A stretch of 64,000 bases of DNA from Bradyrhizobium sp. cir1 (GCF_014198245.1 NZ_JACIHE010000019.1:1-64000); one strand, 5' to 3'. Shown: positions 8,091-16,443, counted from the stretch's first letter. Translations and numbers: made by a program. The notes: a model not told the origin generated them from the letters alone.

Positions 8091-9013
8091 TGGCAGGTGA
8101 CCCCAGACGCTGGCAGATCGGGCTGGTCGGCTATGGCGAGGTCGGCCGTATCCTGGCCGAGGATTTGCGCCAGCAGGACATCAAGGTCTCAGCGTATGAC
8201 ATCAAGCTCGGCGGCGAGCAGGGCGCGCCGCTGCAGGAGCATGCGGCGAAATTCGGCGTGACGCTCGCGGCGACCCACGCCGAGCTGACCACGAAATCCG
8301 ACTTCATCATCTCCGCGGTCACGGCGAGCCAGGCCGTTCCGGTGGCAAAGGCCTGTGCGGCCGCGATCAACCAGGGCACCTGGTTCCTCGATTTCAACTC
8401 GGCCTCTCCCGGCGCCAAGCAGCGCGCCGCGGCGCTGATCGACGGCGCGGCCGGCCGCTACGTCGAGGGCGCGGTGATGACCTCGGTGCCGCCGTATCGC
8501 ATCAAGGTGCCGCTGCTGCTCGGCGGGCCCGGTGCGAGGGAGCTGGAGCCGCTGCTGAACGCGATCGGCTTTGCGGCGAAGGTTGCCAGCGACAAGTTAG
8601 GTGTGTCCTCGGCGGTGAAGATGTGCCGCAGCATCATGATCAAGGGCCTCGAGGCCATGGTCATCGAGAGTTTTACGACTGCGCGCGCCTATGGCGTCGA
8701 GGATGCCGTGCTGGCGTCACTCACCGAGACATTCCCCGCCATCAATTGGGAGAAGCAGGGCGCCTATTTCTTCCAGCGCGTGATCGAGCACGGCCGCCGC
8801 CGTGCCGAGGAGGTGCGCGAGGTCGCCGAGACCGTGCGCGAGGCGGGGCTGACGCCGTGGTCGGCGCAGGGCACGGCCGAGCGGCAGGCCTGGGTGGCAG
8901 ATCTTGCCGATGAAGGGCTGTTCGGACCCAAGGGGACCAAAGAATTTGCCCGCAGCGCGGACTGGCGCACCGAAGCGGATCGGATCCTGGCGAAAAGCAA
9001 TCGCGCGAAATAG
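8090..9013 (+). CDS. 6-phosphogluconate dehydrogenase-like oxidoreductase (DUF1932)
   Basis: A 307-residue NAD(P)-dependent beta-hydroxyacid dehydrogenase-type protein. The N-terminus has the Rossmann motif VGYGEVGR at about residues 11-18. The middle has FLDFNSASPGAKQRAA and a VEGAVMTSVPP block, and the C-terminal half has SVAVKMCRS-like residues (SSAVKMCRSIMIKGLEAM) with the helical DUF1932 domain. The ATG overlaps the preceding stop (TGATG); an alternative TTG lies one codon upstream. It closes the 4845-9013 operon. LigC, the classic dehydrogenase of the 4,5 pathway, is from a different family, so if this enzyme fills that step it is a non-orthologous replacement; that is inference. Confidence 0.83.
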   Translation: MAGDPRRWQIGLVGYGEVGRILAEDLRQQDIKVSAYDIKLGGEQGAPLQEHAAKFGVTLAATHAELTTKSDFIISAVTASQAVPVAKACAAAINQGTWFLDFNSASPGAKQRAAALIDGAAGRYVEGAVMTSVPPYRIKVPLLLGGPGARELEPLLNAIGFAAKVASDKLGVSSAVKMCRSIMIKGLEAMVIESFTTARAYGVEDAVLASLTETFPAINWEKQGAYFFQRVIEHGRRRAEEVREVAETVREAGLTPWSAQGTAERQAWVADLADEGLFGPKGTKEFARSADWRTEADRILAKSNRAK

Positions 9014-9025
9014 CGCGGCTCCGCT

Positions 9026-9337
9026 TCAGCAATTTGCAGTGCAACAGCCCGTGAGTTCGTCGCGGACGCGTTCGATCAAATCGATCAGGCTCCTGGTCTC
9101 GCGGACGACCTGGTCCTTGCCGCGCTCGGTGCGAAACTCGGCGAGGATCATGCGCATGCACTTGTCGGCGGTCTCGAGCGTCCACAGCATGCGGGCCATG
9201 TCGTCCTCGGTGCGGATCGCCGAGATATCGAGGCCTGACAGGACTTCGCCGATCCCATTCAGTCGCTTGACGGCAGTCTCGGCGGGCGTCCCGGCCCGAA
9301 TGGAATGTGAGTTGATGCTGCTGAATGCGCTGAACAC
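9026..9337 (-). CDS. Small hypothetical protein
   Basis: A 103-residue protein I do not recognise. It is largely helical (ETADKCMRMILAEFRTERGK, then SLIDLIERVRDEL) and ends in GCCTANC, so three Cys lie within the last six residues. I chose GTG 9337 because GGGGAAG lies about eight bases upstream; the frame is open 26 codons further to an ATG at 9415 with no ribosome-binding site. It is convergent with the operon ending at 9013. A 17-bp palindrome lies about 100 bases upstream of the start. No signal peptide or membrane segment is seen. Confidence 0.6.
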   Translation of the reverse strand: MFSAFSSINSHSIRAGTPAETAVKRLNGIGEVLSGLDISAIRTEDDMARMLWTLETADKCMRMILAEFRTERGKDQVVRETRSLIDLIERVRDELTGCCTANC

Positions 9338-9438
9338 GTCGATGCTTCCCCGTTGAATGCGGACATCAGTGCGGTCTCGCCCTGACCGGCACCGCGGGAC
9401 TTGCAATGCGTGCACCTATCGGGGAATCGGAGAGAATC

Positions 9439-9455
9439 TACTATCCGGGATAGTA
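9439..9455. promoter_or_regulatory. Perfect palindrome, operator-like
   Basis: TACTATCC-G-GGATAGTA, a perfect 8-bp inverted repeat with a single-base spacer, in the gene-poor stretch 9338-9537. It lies about 100 bases upstream of the leftward small gene at 9337 and downstream of the leftward deaminase gene. There is no T-run, so it is more likely a protein-binding site than a terminator. Confidence 0.5.
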
Positions 9456-9537
9456 CCGGATTCGGAATTTTGGAACCGTGAGCGGTAACATCGGACGGTA
9501 ATCCGGCGCGCTGCAATGCAGATATGCGTGGGGGCGT

Positions 9538-10779
9538 TCACGGACCGGGGCGGAACAGCGTGGCTCGCTGCCGTGCAAAAGTCTGCCGGCCACCCCTAAA
9601 GCCCATCGTCACGTCGGGGAGCTCGGCGATGGCGAATCGGCTGTCCCTGATGTCGAGCACGATCAGATCGGCGGGATTGCCGACCTTGATGCCGTAGTCA
9701 CCGAGGTTCATCAGCCGCGCCGGCAGTTCGGTCACGAGGTCGAGACAGGTTTCGAAGTCGCTGACCGAGGCGTGCGCGACGTTGGCGTAGAAGTTCGCCA
9801 TCCGCAGCAGCGAGGCGTCGCCAAAGGGCGTGAAGGGATTGAGCACGTTGTTGGTCGCGACCGAGCACAGCACGCCGTCGGCCGCGAGCTTGTGGGCGAG
9901 CGTCAGCCCGCGCGGCGCATTGTGGGTGGCCTCGCGCCCCATCAGGTAGAGATCGGTCGCGGGCAGCACGGTGACGGCAACGCCGGCCTTTGCCAGTTGC
10001 GCGGTGGCGGCTTTCATCCGGTCCGGCGGCAAGGCCGAAAGCTTGGTGGCATGGCCGATCGCCACGCGTCCCCCATAGTTGCGCCGCTCGGTCTGGCGGC
10101 AGACCTCGTCGAGATGCCACCAGGAGGGGTCGAGATCGAAGTCGAGATGGAGGTCGACATCGACGTCGAACTCCACAGCGAGATCAAAGATGCGCGCGAG
10201 ATGGGCGGTTGGATCGGTGTCCATGTAGGGACAGCCGCCGATGACCTCGCCGCCATCGCGCAGCGCCTGGATCAGCAGCTCCTCAGATCCGGGATCGTTG
10301 GTCAGGCCTTCCTGCGGGAAGACGCAGAGTTCGAGGTCGATCGCCCAGGCATAGTCGCGCTTCAGCGACTTCACCGCCTCGAAGCCGCGCAAGCCGATGC
10401 GCGGATCGATCTCGACATGCGTGCGCATGCGCGTCGTGCCGTTGACGATGGCGCGTTCGAGCACCTTTGCGCCGCGGGCGTAGACGTCCTCGATCGTGAA
10501 ATCCTTCTTCATCCCGGCAACGGCGCGGATCGCGTCCGAGACGCTGCCGTGATCGTGCCCGCAGCGGCCGAGCAGGCAAGCCTTGTCGAGATGGATGTGG
10601 GTATCGACGAAGCCGGGCAGGGCAAGGTGGCCACCGACATCGACCTCGGCGGCCTCGCAGGCGAGCTTTGGCTCGATGGCGGCGATATGCCCGTCCCTCA
10701 CGCCGATATCGACGGGTGTGGCGGATGAGCGCAACAGCGCGTTGCGGAAGATCAGGTCGAAGGCGGCTTGGGCGGTCAT
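9538..10779 (-). CDS. CodA-like cyclic amidohydrolase (cytosine deaminase family)
   Basis: A 413-residue amidohydrolase-superfamily enzyme of the cytosine deaminase/isoguanine deaminase type. The metal motif THIHLDK follows LALPGFVD near residue 58, with HVEIDPRIGLRG, DLHLDFDLD, IGHATKLSAL and the C-terminal IKVGNPADLIVLD strand typical of the group. The length fits CodA (about 420). The substrate is probably a hydroxy- or amino-substituted pyrimidine or a related N-heterocycle. It is divergent from the NTF2-like gene at 10930, with a TGCATGCA palindrome between them that recurs at the GntR and ABC promoters. It therefore probably belongs to the same regulon as the importer at 12290-14993. 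Confidence 0.82.
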   Translation of the reverse strand: MTAQAAFDLIFRNALLRSSATPVDIGVRDGHIAAIEPKLACEAAEVDVGGHLALPGFVDTHIHLDKACLLGRCGHDHGSVSDAIRAVAGMKKDFTIEDVYARGAKVLERAIVNGTTRMRTHVEIDPRIGLRGFEAVKSLKRDYAWAIDLELCVFPQEGLTNDPGSEELLIQALRDGGEVIGGCPYMDTDPTAHLARIFDLAVEFDVDVDLHLDFDLDPSWWHLDEVCRQTERRNYGGRVAIGHATKLSALPPDRMKAATAQLAKAGVAVTVLPATDLYLMGREATHNAPRGLTLAHKLAADGVLCSVATNNVLNPFTPFGDASLLRMANFYANVAHASVSDFETCLDLVTELPARLMNLGDYGIKVGNPADLIVLDIRDSRFAIAELPDVTMGFRGGRQTFARQRATLFRPGP

Positions 10780-10872
10780 GGCGTCGGATTCAGCTGTGGT
10801 AGCCTAGCGGAAGCTGTGGGAGCAGGCAGCTCCAGATTGTGTGCAGTCGAGGCGTCGAATTGTTCAAAAAAT

Positions 10873-10882
10873 GTGCATGCAC
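10873..10882. promoter_or_regulatory. Regulon palindrome copy 1 (GTGCATGCAC)
   Basis: Perfect 10-bp palindrome between the divergent deaminase (10779) and NTF2-like (10930) genes. The core and right flank, TGCATGCACTTTGAGG, match the copy at 12167 (TGCATGCAGTTTGAGG) and resemble that at 12271 (TGCATGCACTTTTGG). Likely operator for the GntR regulator at 11343-12101. Confidence 0.65.
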
Positions 10883-10929
10883 TTTGAGGCCTGAATTGTA
10901 GAATGCCGGCGCTCCCGGAGAACCCCGCC

Positions 10930-11346
10930 ATGTCCGCCCCCGCAAAAGCCGAACGCCCCATGACCGACGCCGAGATCGTGGAGGCCTATCTGACTGCCTC
11001 GATGATACCCGATCCCGACGCTGCAGCAGCCTACATGAAGCCGGGCACGGTGATCACGTTCACCGGCGGGCGCGAATTCGATCATCCGCGCGGGCCGACC
11101 GGCTTCAATGCGAAGCGCTATCGCTGGGTCAAGAAGAAGATGGACCGGTTCGACGTGTGTCCGGGCGCGGACGAGACGGTCGTCTACAGCGTCGGCACGC
11201 TCTATGGCGAGTGGATGGACGGCAAACCGTTCGAGGGCAATCGCTATGTCGATCGGTTCGTGGTCAAGGGCGGGCAGATCGTCAAGATGGACGTCTGGAA
11301 CGACAGTGCCGAGCGCATCCTCGTTCAGCGCGGGATCGAGGCCTAA
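10930..11346 (+). CDS. NTF2/SnoaL-like protein
   Basis: A 138-residue protein with the cone-shaped NTF2-like fold pattern: an N-terminal helix pair (DAEIVEAYLTASMIPDPDAA), a segment ending PGTVITFTGG, and later strands (ETVVYSVGTLYGEWMDGKPF, NRYVDRFVVKGGQIVKMDVW). Members act as small isomerases, dehydratases or ligand-binding proteins; no catalytic residue can be assigned with confidence. The start at 10930 has GGAG nine bases upstream and is preferred over the ATG at 10903. It overlaps the end of the convergent GntR gene by four bases. The upstream palindrome suggests co-regulation with the neighbouring deaminase and importer. Confidence 0.8.
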   Translation: MSAPAKAERPMTDAEIVEAYLTASMIPDPDAAAAYMKPGTVITFTGGREFDHPRGPTGFNAKRYRWVKKKMDRFDVCPGADETVVYSVGTLYGEWMDGKPFEGNRYVDRFVVKGGQIVKMDVWNDSAERILVQRGIEA

Positions 11347-12101
11347 CCTCTTCGCGCGACTTTCGGCAGCTTGACGACGCGGTCGCTTGTCACTTCATCT
11401 GCATAGGGCGCAAGAATATCAAGCAGGTCGCGGCCGCGCTGCGGAGTGGGAGCGACCAGCGCGCGATTGGCCACGGAATCCAGGTGATGATGCATCAGGT
11501 CCATCACCTTGGCCTCGTCGCCCTTGGCGAGCGCCGAGATGATGGCGCGATGTTCGTTGATGGCGCATTCGGTCGAATGCGGCCGGCTATAGAGCGACAG
11601 CGTCAGGCAGCAGCGATAGGCGACCTCGCTGACATAGCGCACCAGGATCGGGCTGTTCGTCATGTGCGCGAGCAGGATGTGGAATTCGGTCGCGAGCCGG
11701 ATCGAGACCGCATCCGTGCCGCCGCGGGCGCGATCCTCGGCATCGACATGGGCATTCAGCTCGGCGATCTGCGCCTTGGTCAGCTTGCCCGCGAGCCGGC
11801 GGACAACGAGCCGTTCGAGCTCGATGCGGATATCGAAGGCATCACGCGCCTCCTTCCAGCTCGGCGTCGCCACCACCGCAATGCGGTTGCGGCGGAGCTC
11901 GACGAGGCCTTCGGCGGCGAGTTGCCCCAGCGCGTGGCGGGCAATGGTGCGGCTGACGCCGAAGCGTTCGCCGAGCGCATCCTCCGGCAGCTTGGCTCCA
12001 GGCTCGAGCGCCTGCTCGATGATGGCGCGCCGGAGCGCGCGGCAGATTACGCTGACCTTGTCAGACGATTCAGAAGTCTTGCTGCTCGCGCGCGCCGTCA
12101 T
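11343..12101 (-). CDS. GntR family regulator, FCD (FadR) type
   Basis: A 252-residue GntR regulator. The winged helix occupies residues about 15-80 (RRAIIEQALEPGAKLPEDAL, GERFGVSRTIARHALGQLAA). The C-terminal FCD all-helical domain contains the metal and effector residues typical of the family: FDIRIELERLVV, ATEFHILLAHMT, NEHRAIISALAKGD and MHHHLDSV. The start at 12101 has AGGA seven bases upstream and begins MTARASS; upstream in-frame sequence is low-complexity and unlikely to be translated. It is divergent from the ABC operon. Three TGCATGCA palindromes, one upstream of each promoter in the cluster, are its probable targets. The effector is probably the N-heterocycle imported and deaminated by the neighbours. 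Confidence 0.88.
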   Translation of the reverse strand: MTARASSKTSESSDKVSVICRALRRAIIEQALEPGAKLPEDALGERFGVSRTIARHALGQLAAEGLVELRRNRIAVVATPSWKEARDAFDIRIELERLVVRRLAGKLTKAQIAELNAHVDAEDRARGGTDAVSIRLATEFHILLAHMTNSPILVRYVSEVAYRCCLTLSLYSRPHSTECAINEHRAIISALAKGDEAKVMDLMHHHLDSVANRALVAPTPQRGRDLLDILAPYADEVTSDRVVKLPKVARRG

Positions 12102-12166
12102 CGGCGAATCCTGTGGGAGGTGAAACCACTTCTTAGCACAGGCTCGCGCCAATTCAGCGCTCCAAT

Positions 12167-12174
12167 TGCATGCA
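12167..12174. promoter_or_regulatory. Regulon palindrome copy 2 (TGCATGCA)
   Basis: TGCATGCA followed by GTTTGAGGTC in the 188-bp divergent spacer between the GntR gene (12101) and the ABC operon (12290). Sixty-six bases upstream of the GntR start, so suited to autoregulation. Confidence 0.6.
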
Positions 12175-12270
12175 GTTTGAGGTCCGGACTGCCTAAATCG
12201 AATCCGGCCTATTGGCGCAGGATTTTGCCAGGTCATTGATTTTGCGGGCGGCACGGGCTGGCATTCAGCT

Positions 12271-12278
12271 TGCATGCA
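12271..12278. promoter_or_regulatory. Regulon palindrome copy 3 (TGCATGCA)
   Basis: TGCATGCACTTTTGG ending close to the ABC ATPase start at 12290. Third copy of the motif seen at 10873 and 12167, placed to block or control transcription of the importer operon. Confidence 0.6.
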
Positions 12279-12289
12279 CTTTTGGTGTG

Positions 12290-13153
12290 ATGCGCATGCA
12301 ACCCAAGACCCAGTTTGACGGCCAGCCCGTTCCGGAAGGCGCCGCCGCGACGGCCATCGAGCTGTCCGAGGCATCCGTGACCTTCGGGCGCGGCGACCGC
12401 GCCGTGCCCGCGCTGTCGAAGACCAGCCTCCGGATCGCCGACGGCGAGTTTGTCGCACTGGTCGGCCCGTCCGGATGCGGCAAATCGACCATTTTGCGTC
12501 TCGTCAGCGGCCTGGTGCAGCCGACCAGCGGTGTCGTCATTGTCGGCGGCCGCGAGGTGGCGGCGCGGGCGATGCGGGTCGGCATGGCCTTTCAGAACCC
12601 GACCATGTTGCCGTGGATGACGATCGAGCGGAACATCATGTTGCCGCTGAAGATCGTCGAGCCGTTCCGCTCGAACTTCCGCAGGCTGCGCAAGACCGAG
12701 TTTCGCGACAAGGCCAACGCGCTGCTCGAGCAGGTCGGTCTCAAGGGATTTGGCAACCGTTATCCCTGGCAGCTCTCCGGCGGCATGCTCCAGCGCGCCA
12801 ATCTTTGCCGCGCGCTGATCCACGAGCCGCGCATGCTGCTGCTGGACGAGCCCTTCGGCGCGCTCGACCAGTTCACCCGCGAGGAGCTGTGGGCGATCCT
12901 CCAGAACCTCTGGATGACGCACAAGCCGACCGTGCTGCTGGTGACGCACGATCTGCGCGAGGCGGGTTTTCTCGCCAGCCGCATCTGCGTGATGAGCGCG
13001 CGTCCCGGCCGCATCCTCGATGACAGCCGCGTCGAGTTCGCTCGGCCGCGCACCGTCGCGATGACTTTCGAACCGGATTTCGTCGCGCTGAACCAGAAGC
13101 TGCGCGCTTTCATCGAGGACGCGCGCAGCGCGGCTGAGCAGGGGGCAGGCTGA
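12290..13153 (+). CDS. ABC transporter ATP-binding protein (NrtD/SsuB type)
   Basis: A 287-residue ABC ATPase of the nitrate/sulfonate/taurine group. Motifs in order: Walker A GPSGCGKST near residue 65, Q-loop AFQNPTMLPWM, signature LSGGMLQRANLCRAL, Walker B MLLLDEPFGALDQ and the H-loop VTHDLREA. The ATG at 12290 follows the third TGCATGCA site closely; no strong ribosome-binding site is present, and a second ATG at 12296 is possible. The stop overlaps the permease start (TGATG). With the permease and binding protein that follow it forms a complete NMT1-type importer. Members of this group import pyrimidine precursors, sulfonates and similar small molecules; the two amidohydrolases nearby point to an N-heterocycle. 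Confidence 0.9.
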   Translation: MRMQPKTQFDGQPVPEGAAATAIELSEASVTFGRGDRAVPALSKTSLRIADGEFVALVGPSGCGKSTILRLVSGLVQPTSGVVIVGGREVAARAMRVGMAFQNPTMLPWMTIERNIMLPLKIVEPFRSNFRRLRKTEFRDKANALLEQVGLKGFGNRYPWQLSGGMLQRANLCRALIHEPRMLLLDEPFGALDQFTREELWAILQNLWMTHKPTVLLVTHDLREAGFLASRICVMSARPGRILDDSRVEFARPRTVAMTFEPDFVALNQKLRAFIEDARSAAEQGAG

Positions 13154-13929
13154 TGTTCGGGATCGATATCAGGCAGAAGGCGTGGTCGGCGGGACTGATC
13201 GTGCTGTTCTTCGTCGCCTGGGAGCTGTTCTGCCTGATGACGGGCATGTCGGACCTGGTGCTGCCGCGGCCCTCGCAGGTGTTCGTGACGTTGTTCCAGC
13301 GTTTCCCGGTGCTGTGGCCGCACATCGTGCAGACACTCGCCACCACCATGTTCGGCTTCGTCCTTGGCGTTGCGCTCGGCGTCGCCCTTGGCGCGATCAT
13401 CGGCGTGTCGAAGACGGCCTACGACACCTGCTACCCGCTGCTGATCGGCTTCTCCTCGATCCCCAAGGTCGCGGTGGTGCCGATCTTCGTGCTGTGGTTC
13501 GGCTCCGGCACGGTGCCGGCGGTGCTGACAGCGCTGTCGATCTGCTTCTTCCCGATCGTGGTCAACATCGCGACGGGCCTTGCCACCACCGAGCCCGAGC
13601 TCGAGGACGTGCTGAAAGCGCTCGGCGCCAGCAAGCTCGATATCCTCTGGAATGTCGGTCTGCCCAGAACCATGCCGTTCTTTTTTGCCTCGCTGAAGGT
13701 GGCGATCTCATACGCTTTCGTTGGCGCGGTGCTGTCGGAGACAGTCGCCTCCAACCGCGGCATCGGCAACGTTATGATGACCGCGTCCTCCAATTTCAAC
13801 GTGCCGCTGGTGTTCGCCGGTCTGTTCGTGCTCGCCGGCCTCGGCGTCGCGCTCTACGTCGTGTTCTCGCTGATCGAAGGACAGGTCACCGGCTGGGCGA
13901 CGCGCAAGAACGATGTGATCGCCACCTGA
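13153..13929 (+). CDS. ABC transporter permease (SsuC/TauC type)
   Basis: A 258-residue inner-membrane permease of the binding-protein-dependent transport family. About six hydrophobic segments are visible, starting with WSAGLIVLFFVAWELFCLM at residues 10-28. The cytoplasmic EAA loop, which contacts the ATPase, is TTEPELEDVLKALGASKLDI followed by LWNVGLPRTMP near residues 152-180. The start overlaps the ATPase stop by one base, so translation is coupled. It works with the ATPase at 12290 and the binding protein at 13968. Confidence 0.9.
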   Translation: MFGIDIRQKAWSAGLIVLFFVAWELFCLMTGMSDLVLPRPSQVFVTLFQRFPVLWPHIVQTLATTMFGFVLGVALGVALGAIIGVSKTAYDTCYPLLIGFSSIPKVAVVPIFVLWFGSGTVPAVLTALSICFFPIVVNIATGLATTEPELEDVLKALGASKLDILWNVGLPRTMPFFFASLKVAISYAFVGAVLSETVASNRGIGNVMMTASSNFNVPLVFAGLFVLAGLGVALYVVFSLIEGQVTGWATRKNDVIAT

Positions 13930-13967
13930 ATCTCAAACCGTCACGCAACGAAGCTGAGGAGGTCTCG

Positions 13968-14993
13968 ATGTTGAGAAAAGTAACTGCCGCGCTGCTGGGA
14001 TTGGCCCTGTCCGCGGGCGCCGCCACGGCCGAGGAAACCACGATCAAGTTCACGCTGGGCTGGAAGACGCAGGGCAGCGATGCCGCGTTCTTCTATGCCA
14101 AGGACAACGGCTACTTCAAAGAAGAAGGCCTCAACGTCGTCATCGACCAGGGCGAAGGCTCCGGCGCCACCGTCACGCGCGTGATGTCCGGTGCCTATGA
14201 CGCCGGCTTCGGCGACGTCAACGCCATCATCCAGAACGCCTCGACCAAGCCGCAGGAGGCACCCGTCATGGTTTACATGATGTGGAACCAGCCGCCGTTC
14301 GCGATCGTCGCCAAGAAGACCACCGGCATCAACACGATCAAGGATTTCGAAGGGCACACCCTCGGCGGTGCGCAGGGCACGCCGACGACGCGCCTATTGC
14401 CGGTGTTCACGCGCAAGAACGGTCTCGACGGCGAGAAGATCAAGATCTCCAACATGGCGCCGAACCTGCAGGAGCCGATGCTGATCAAGGGCGACATCGA
14501 TGCCGCGCTGGTCTTCAACATCACCAGCTATTTCAACCTGGTGCTCAACCGCCAGGATCCGGACAAGGATTTCAAATGGTTCTCGTTCGGTGAGTACGGT
14601 CTCGATCTCTATTCCAACGGCGTGATGGTCTCCCGCAAGCTGCTGGCGTCGAACCCGAAGGCCGTCGCAGGCCTGGTGCGTGCCATCAACAAGGGCGCAA
14701 TCGCGGTTGCCAAGGACCAGAATGCCGGTATGAAGGCGGCGCTGAACTACGACAACCTCATCAACGCCGATGTCGAGAAACGCCGGCTGCAATATTCCTT
14801 CGAGAAGCTGATCGTCTCGCCGGAGATGAAGGAGATCGGCATCGGCGACATCAAGGACGAGCGCATGACGCGCGCCATCGGCATCGTGGTCGAGGGCTAT
14901 CAGCTCGCCCGTGCGCCGACGCCGGCAGAGGTGTTCTCGCGCGAATTCCTGCCGCCGCGCGCGGAGCGGGAGCTGGTGTATACTGCCAACTGA
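13968..14993 (+). CDS. NMT1/THI5-like ABC substrate-binding protein
   Basis: A 341-residue periplasmic binding protein of the NMT1/THI5-like group. It has a cleavable signal peptide (MLRKVTAALLGLALSAGAAT, then AEE), the segment FTLGWKTQGSDAAFFYAKDN, then GYFKEEGLNVVIDQGEGSGA and the VMSGAYDAGFGDVNAIIQNA block lining the cleft. The start at 13968 has GAGGAGG upstream and is far downstream of the first open codon in the frame. Known members bind formyl-aminopyrimidine or other heterocycles, which fits the flanking deaminases; specificity is inferred. It follows the permease by 38 bases and precedes the second amidohydrolase by 16. Confidence 0.9.
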   Translation: MLRKVTAALLGLALSAGAATAEETTIKFTLGWKTQGSDAAFFYAKDNGYFKEEGLNVVIDQGEGSGATVTRVMSGAYDAGFGDVNAIIQNASTKPQEAPVMVYMMWNQPPFAIVAKKTTGINTIKDFEGHTLGGAQGTPTTRLLPVFTRKNGLDGEKIKISNMAPNLQEPMLIKGDIDAALVFNITSYFNLVLNRQDPDKDFKWFSFGEYGLDLYSNGVMVSRKLLASNPKAVAGLVRAINKGAIAVAKDQNAGMKAALNYDNLINADVEKRRLQYSFEKLIVSPEMKEIGIGDIKDERMTRAIGIVVEGYQLARAPTPAEVFSREFLPPRAERELVYTAN

Positions 14994-15009
14994 CTTCGGA
15001 GGGACAGCC

Positions 15010-16443
15010 ATGGCCACGGAGATTTCGGCAACCAGCCTGTTCCGTGGCCCTGACCGCGGCCTCTGCGACAACGTCGTGCTGCGGCACGATGGCGGTGTCA
15101 TCACCGACATCGCGGAAGGCGCGGGGCAGGGGCCGCGCTCTTTCGTCATCCCGGCCTTTGTCAACGCCCACGACCACGCCCGCGCCACCGCATCGTCCTT
15201 CGGCGCGGTCGGCATGCCCCTGGAAAGCTGGATCCTGCGCACCGCGCTGGGCACGCCGGTCAATCCCTACCTGACCGCGGCCTCAGCCTTGGCCCGTTCG
15301 GCCAAGGCCGGCTGCGCCGCGATGATGGTGCATTACACCCGACCGAGTGGAACGATGCCCTTGCTCGACGAAGCCAAGGCCATCGCGAAAGCTGCGTCCG
15401 ACGTCGGCATCCGCATCGCGTTTGCGATGGCCGTGCGCGACCAGAATCCGATTGTCTACGGTGATGCCGAGCCGGTGCTCTCGACTCTCACCAAAGATGA
15501 CCGCAAGACCATCGAGGATCTCTTCGTTCGCGCGCCAATGCCGCCGAAGGCCTATATCGAGCTTACCGATGCGATTGCCGCTGCCATTGCCGGCCCGATG
15601 ATCGATGTGCAGCTCGGGCCCGCCGGCGTGCAATGGTGCTCGAAGCCGCTGCTGGAGGCGGTGGCGGAGAATTCGGCGCGGACCGGCCGCCGCATCCACA
15701 TGCATCTCCTGGAAACGGTGTACCAGCGCGCCTGGGCCGACCAGCACTTCCCGGACATGGTGCGCTGGCTAGGCGACGTTGGCTTCCTCTCCGAGCGGCT
15801 GACGCTGGCGCATTGCATCCACGCCCGCCCGGATGAGCTCGAGATGATCGCGGCCTCCGGCGCGCGCATCGTCACCAATTTCAGCTCGAACATGCACCTG
15901 CGCTCGGGCCTCGCGCCGATCGCCGCCGCGCACAAATGTGGCTGCGCCATCACTGTCGGCGTCGACGGGCTGGCGCTGGACGAGGACGACGACATCCTGC
16001 GCGAGATGCGGCTGGTGCAGATGGTCCATGGCGGTCTCGGCTTCAAGGCGACGTGGACACCGGCCGAAATGTTTTCGCTGGCCATCCGTAACGGGCGCCG
16101 TGCGACCGGGGCGCCCGGGAGCGGGGAGCTCGCTGCCGGCAATCCGGCCGACTACGTCGTGATCGATCTCGACCGGCTCGATCGCGACCAGATCATGCCG
16201 GTCGATCCCATGACGCTGCTGTTTGCGCGCGGCAACGCCTCGCTGGTGAAGGAGGTCGTCGTTGCCGGCAAGACGATCGTCGGCGATGGCGTGTGTGCGG
16301 GCGTCGACCTGCCGGTCATCGAACGGGAGTTGCTGGACATGTACCGCGCCAATGTCGGCAAGCTCGAAAGCTTCCAGCGATTGTGGCCGCCGCTGTCGGA
16401 ACGGCTGGGCGGCTGGTTCGAGCAGCGGCTGACCTGTCAATGA
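15010..16443 (+). CDS. Amidohydrolase (deaminase/chlorohydrolase-like)
   Basis: A 477-residue metal-dependent amidohydrolase of the deaminase/chlorohydrolase (TrzN/AtzA-like) type. Metal-binding and catalytic blocks: FVNAHDHARA near residue 57, IHMHLLETVYQRAWADQ near 236, LTLAHCIHARPDE near 264, TNFSSNMHLRSG near 290 and GVDGLALDEDDDIL near 315. The C-terminal GELAAGNPADYVVIDLDRLD is the usual composite-domain strand. The start at 15010 has GGAGGG upstream. It is the last gene of the importer operon and a second candidate ring-hydrolysing or deaminating enzyme beside the CodA-like one at 9538. Substrate unknown. Confidence 0.85.
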   Translation: MATEISATSLFRGPDRGLCDNVVLRHDGGVITDIAEGAGQGPRSFVIPAFVNAHDHARATASSFGAVGMPLESWILRTALGTPVNPYLTAASALARSAKAGCAAMMVHYTRPSGTMPLLDEAKAIAKAASDVGIRIAFAMAVRDQNPIVYGDAEPVLSTLTKDDRKTIEDLFVRAPMPPKAYIELTDAIAAAIAGPMIDVQLGPAGVQWCSKPLLEAVAENSARTGRRIHMHLLETVYQRAWADQHFPDMVRWLGDVGFLSERLTLAHCIHARPDELEMIAASGARIVTNFSSNMHLRSGLAPIAAAHKCGCAITVGVDGLALDEDDDILREMRLVQMVHGGLGFKATWTPAEMFSLAIRNGRRATGAPGSGELAAGNPADYVVIDLDRLDRDQIMPVDPMTLLFARGNASLVKEVVVAGKTIVGDGVCAGVDLPVIERELLDMYRANVGKLESFQRLWPPLSERLGGWFEQRLTCQ

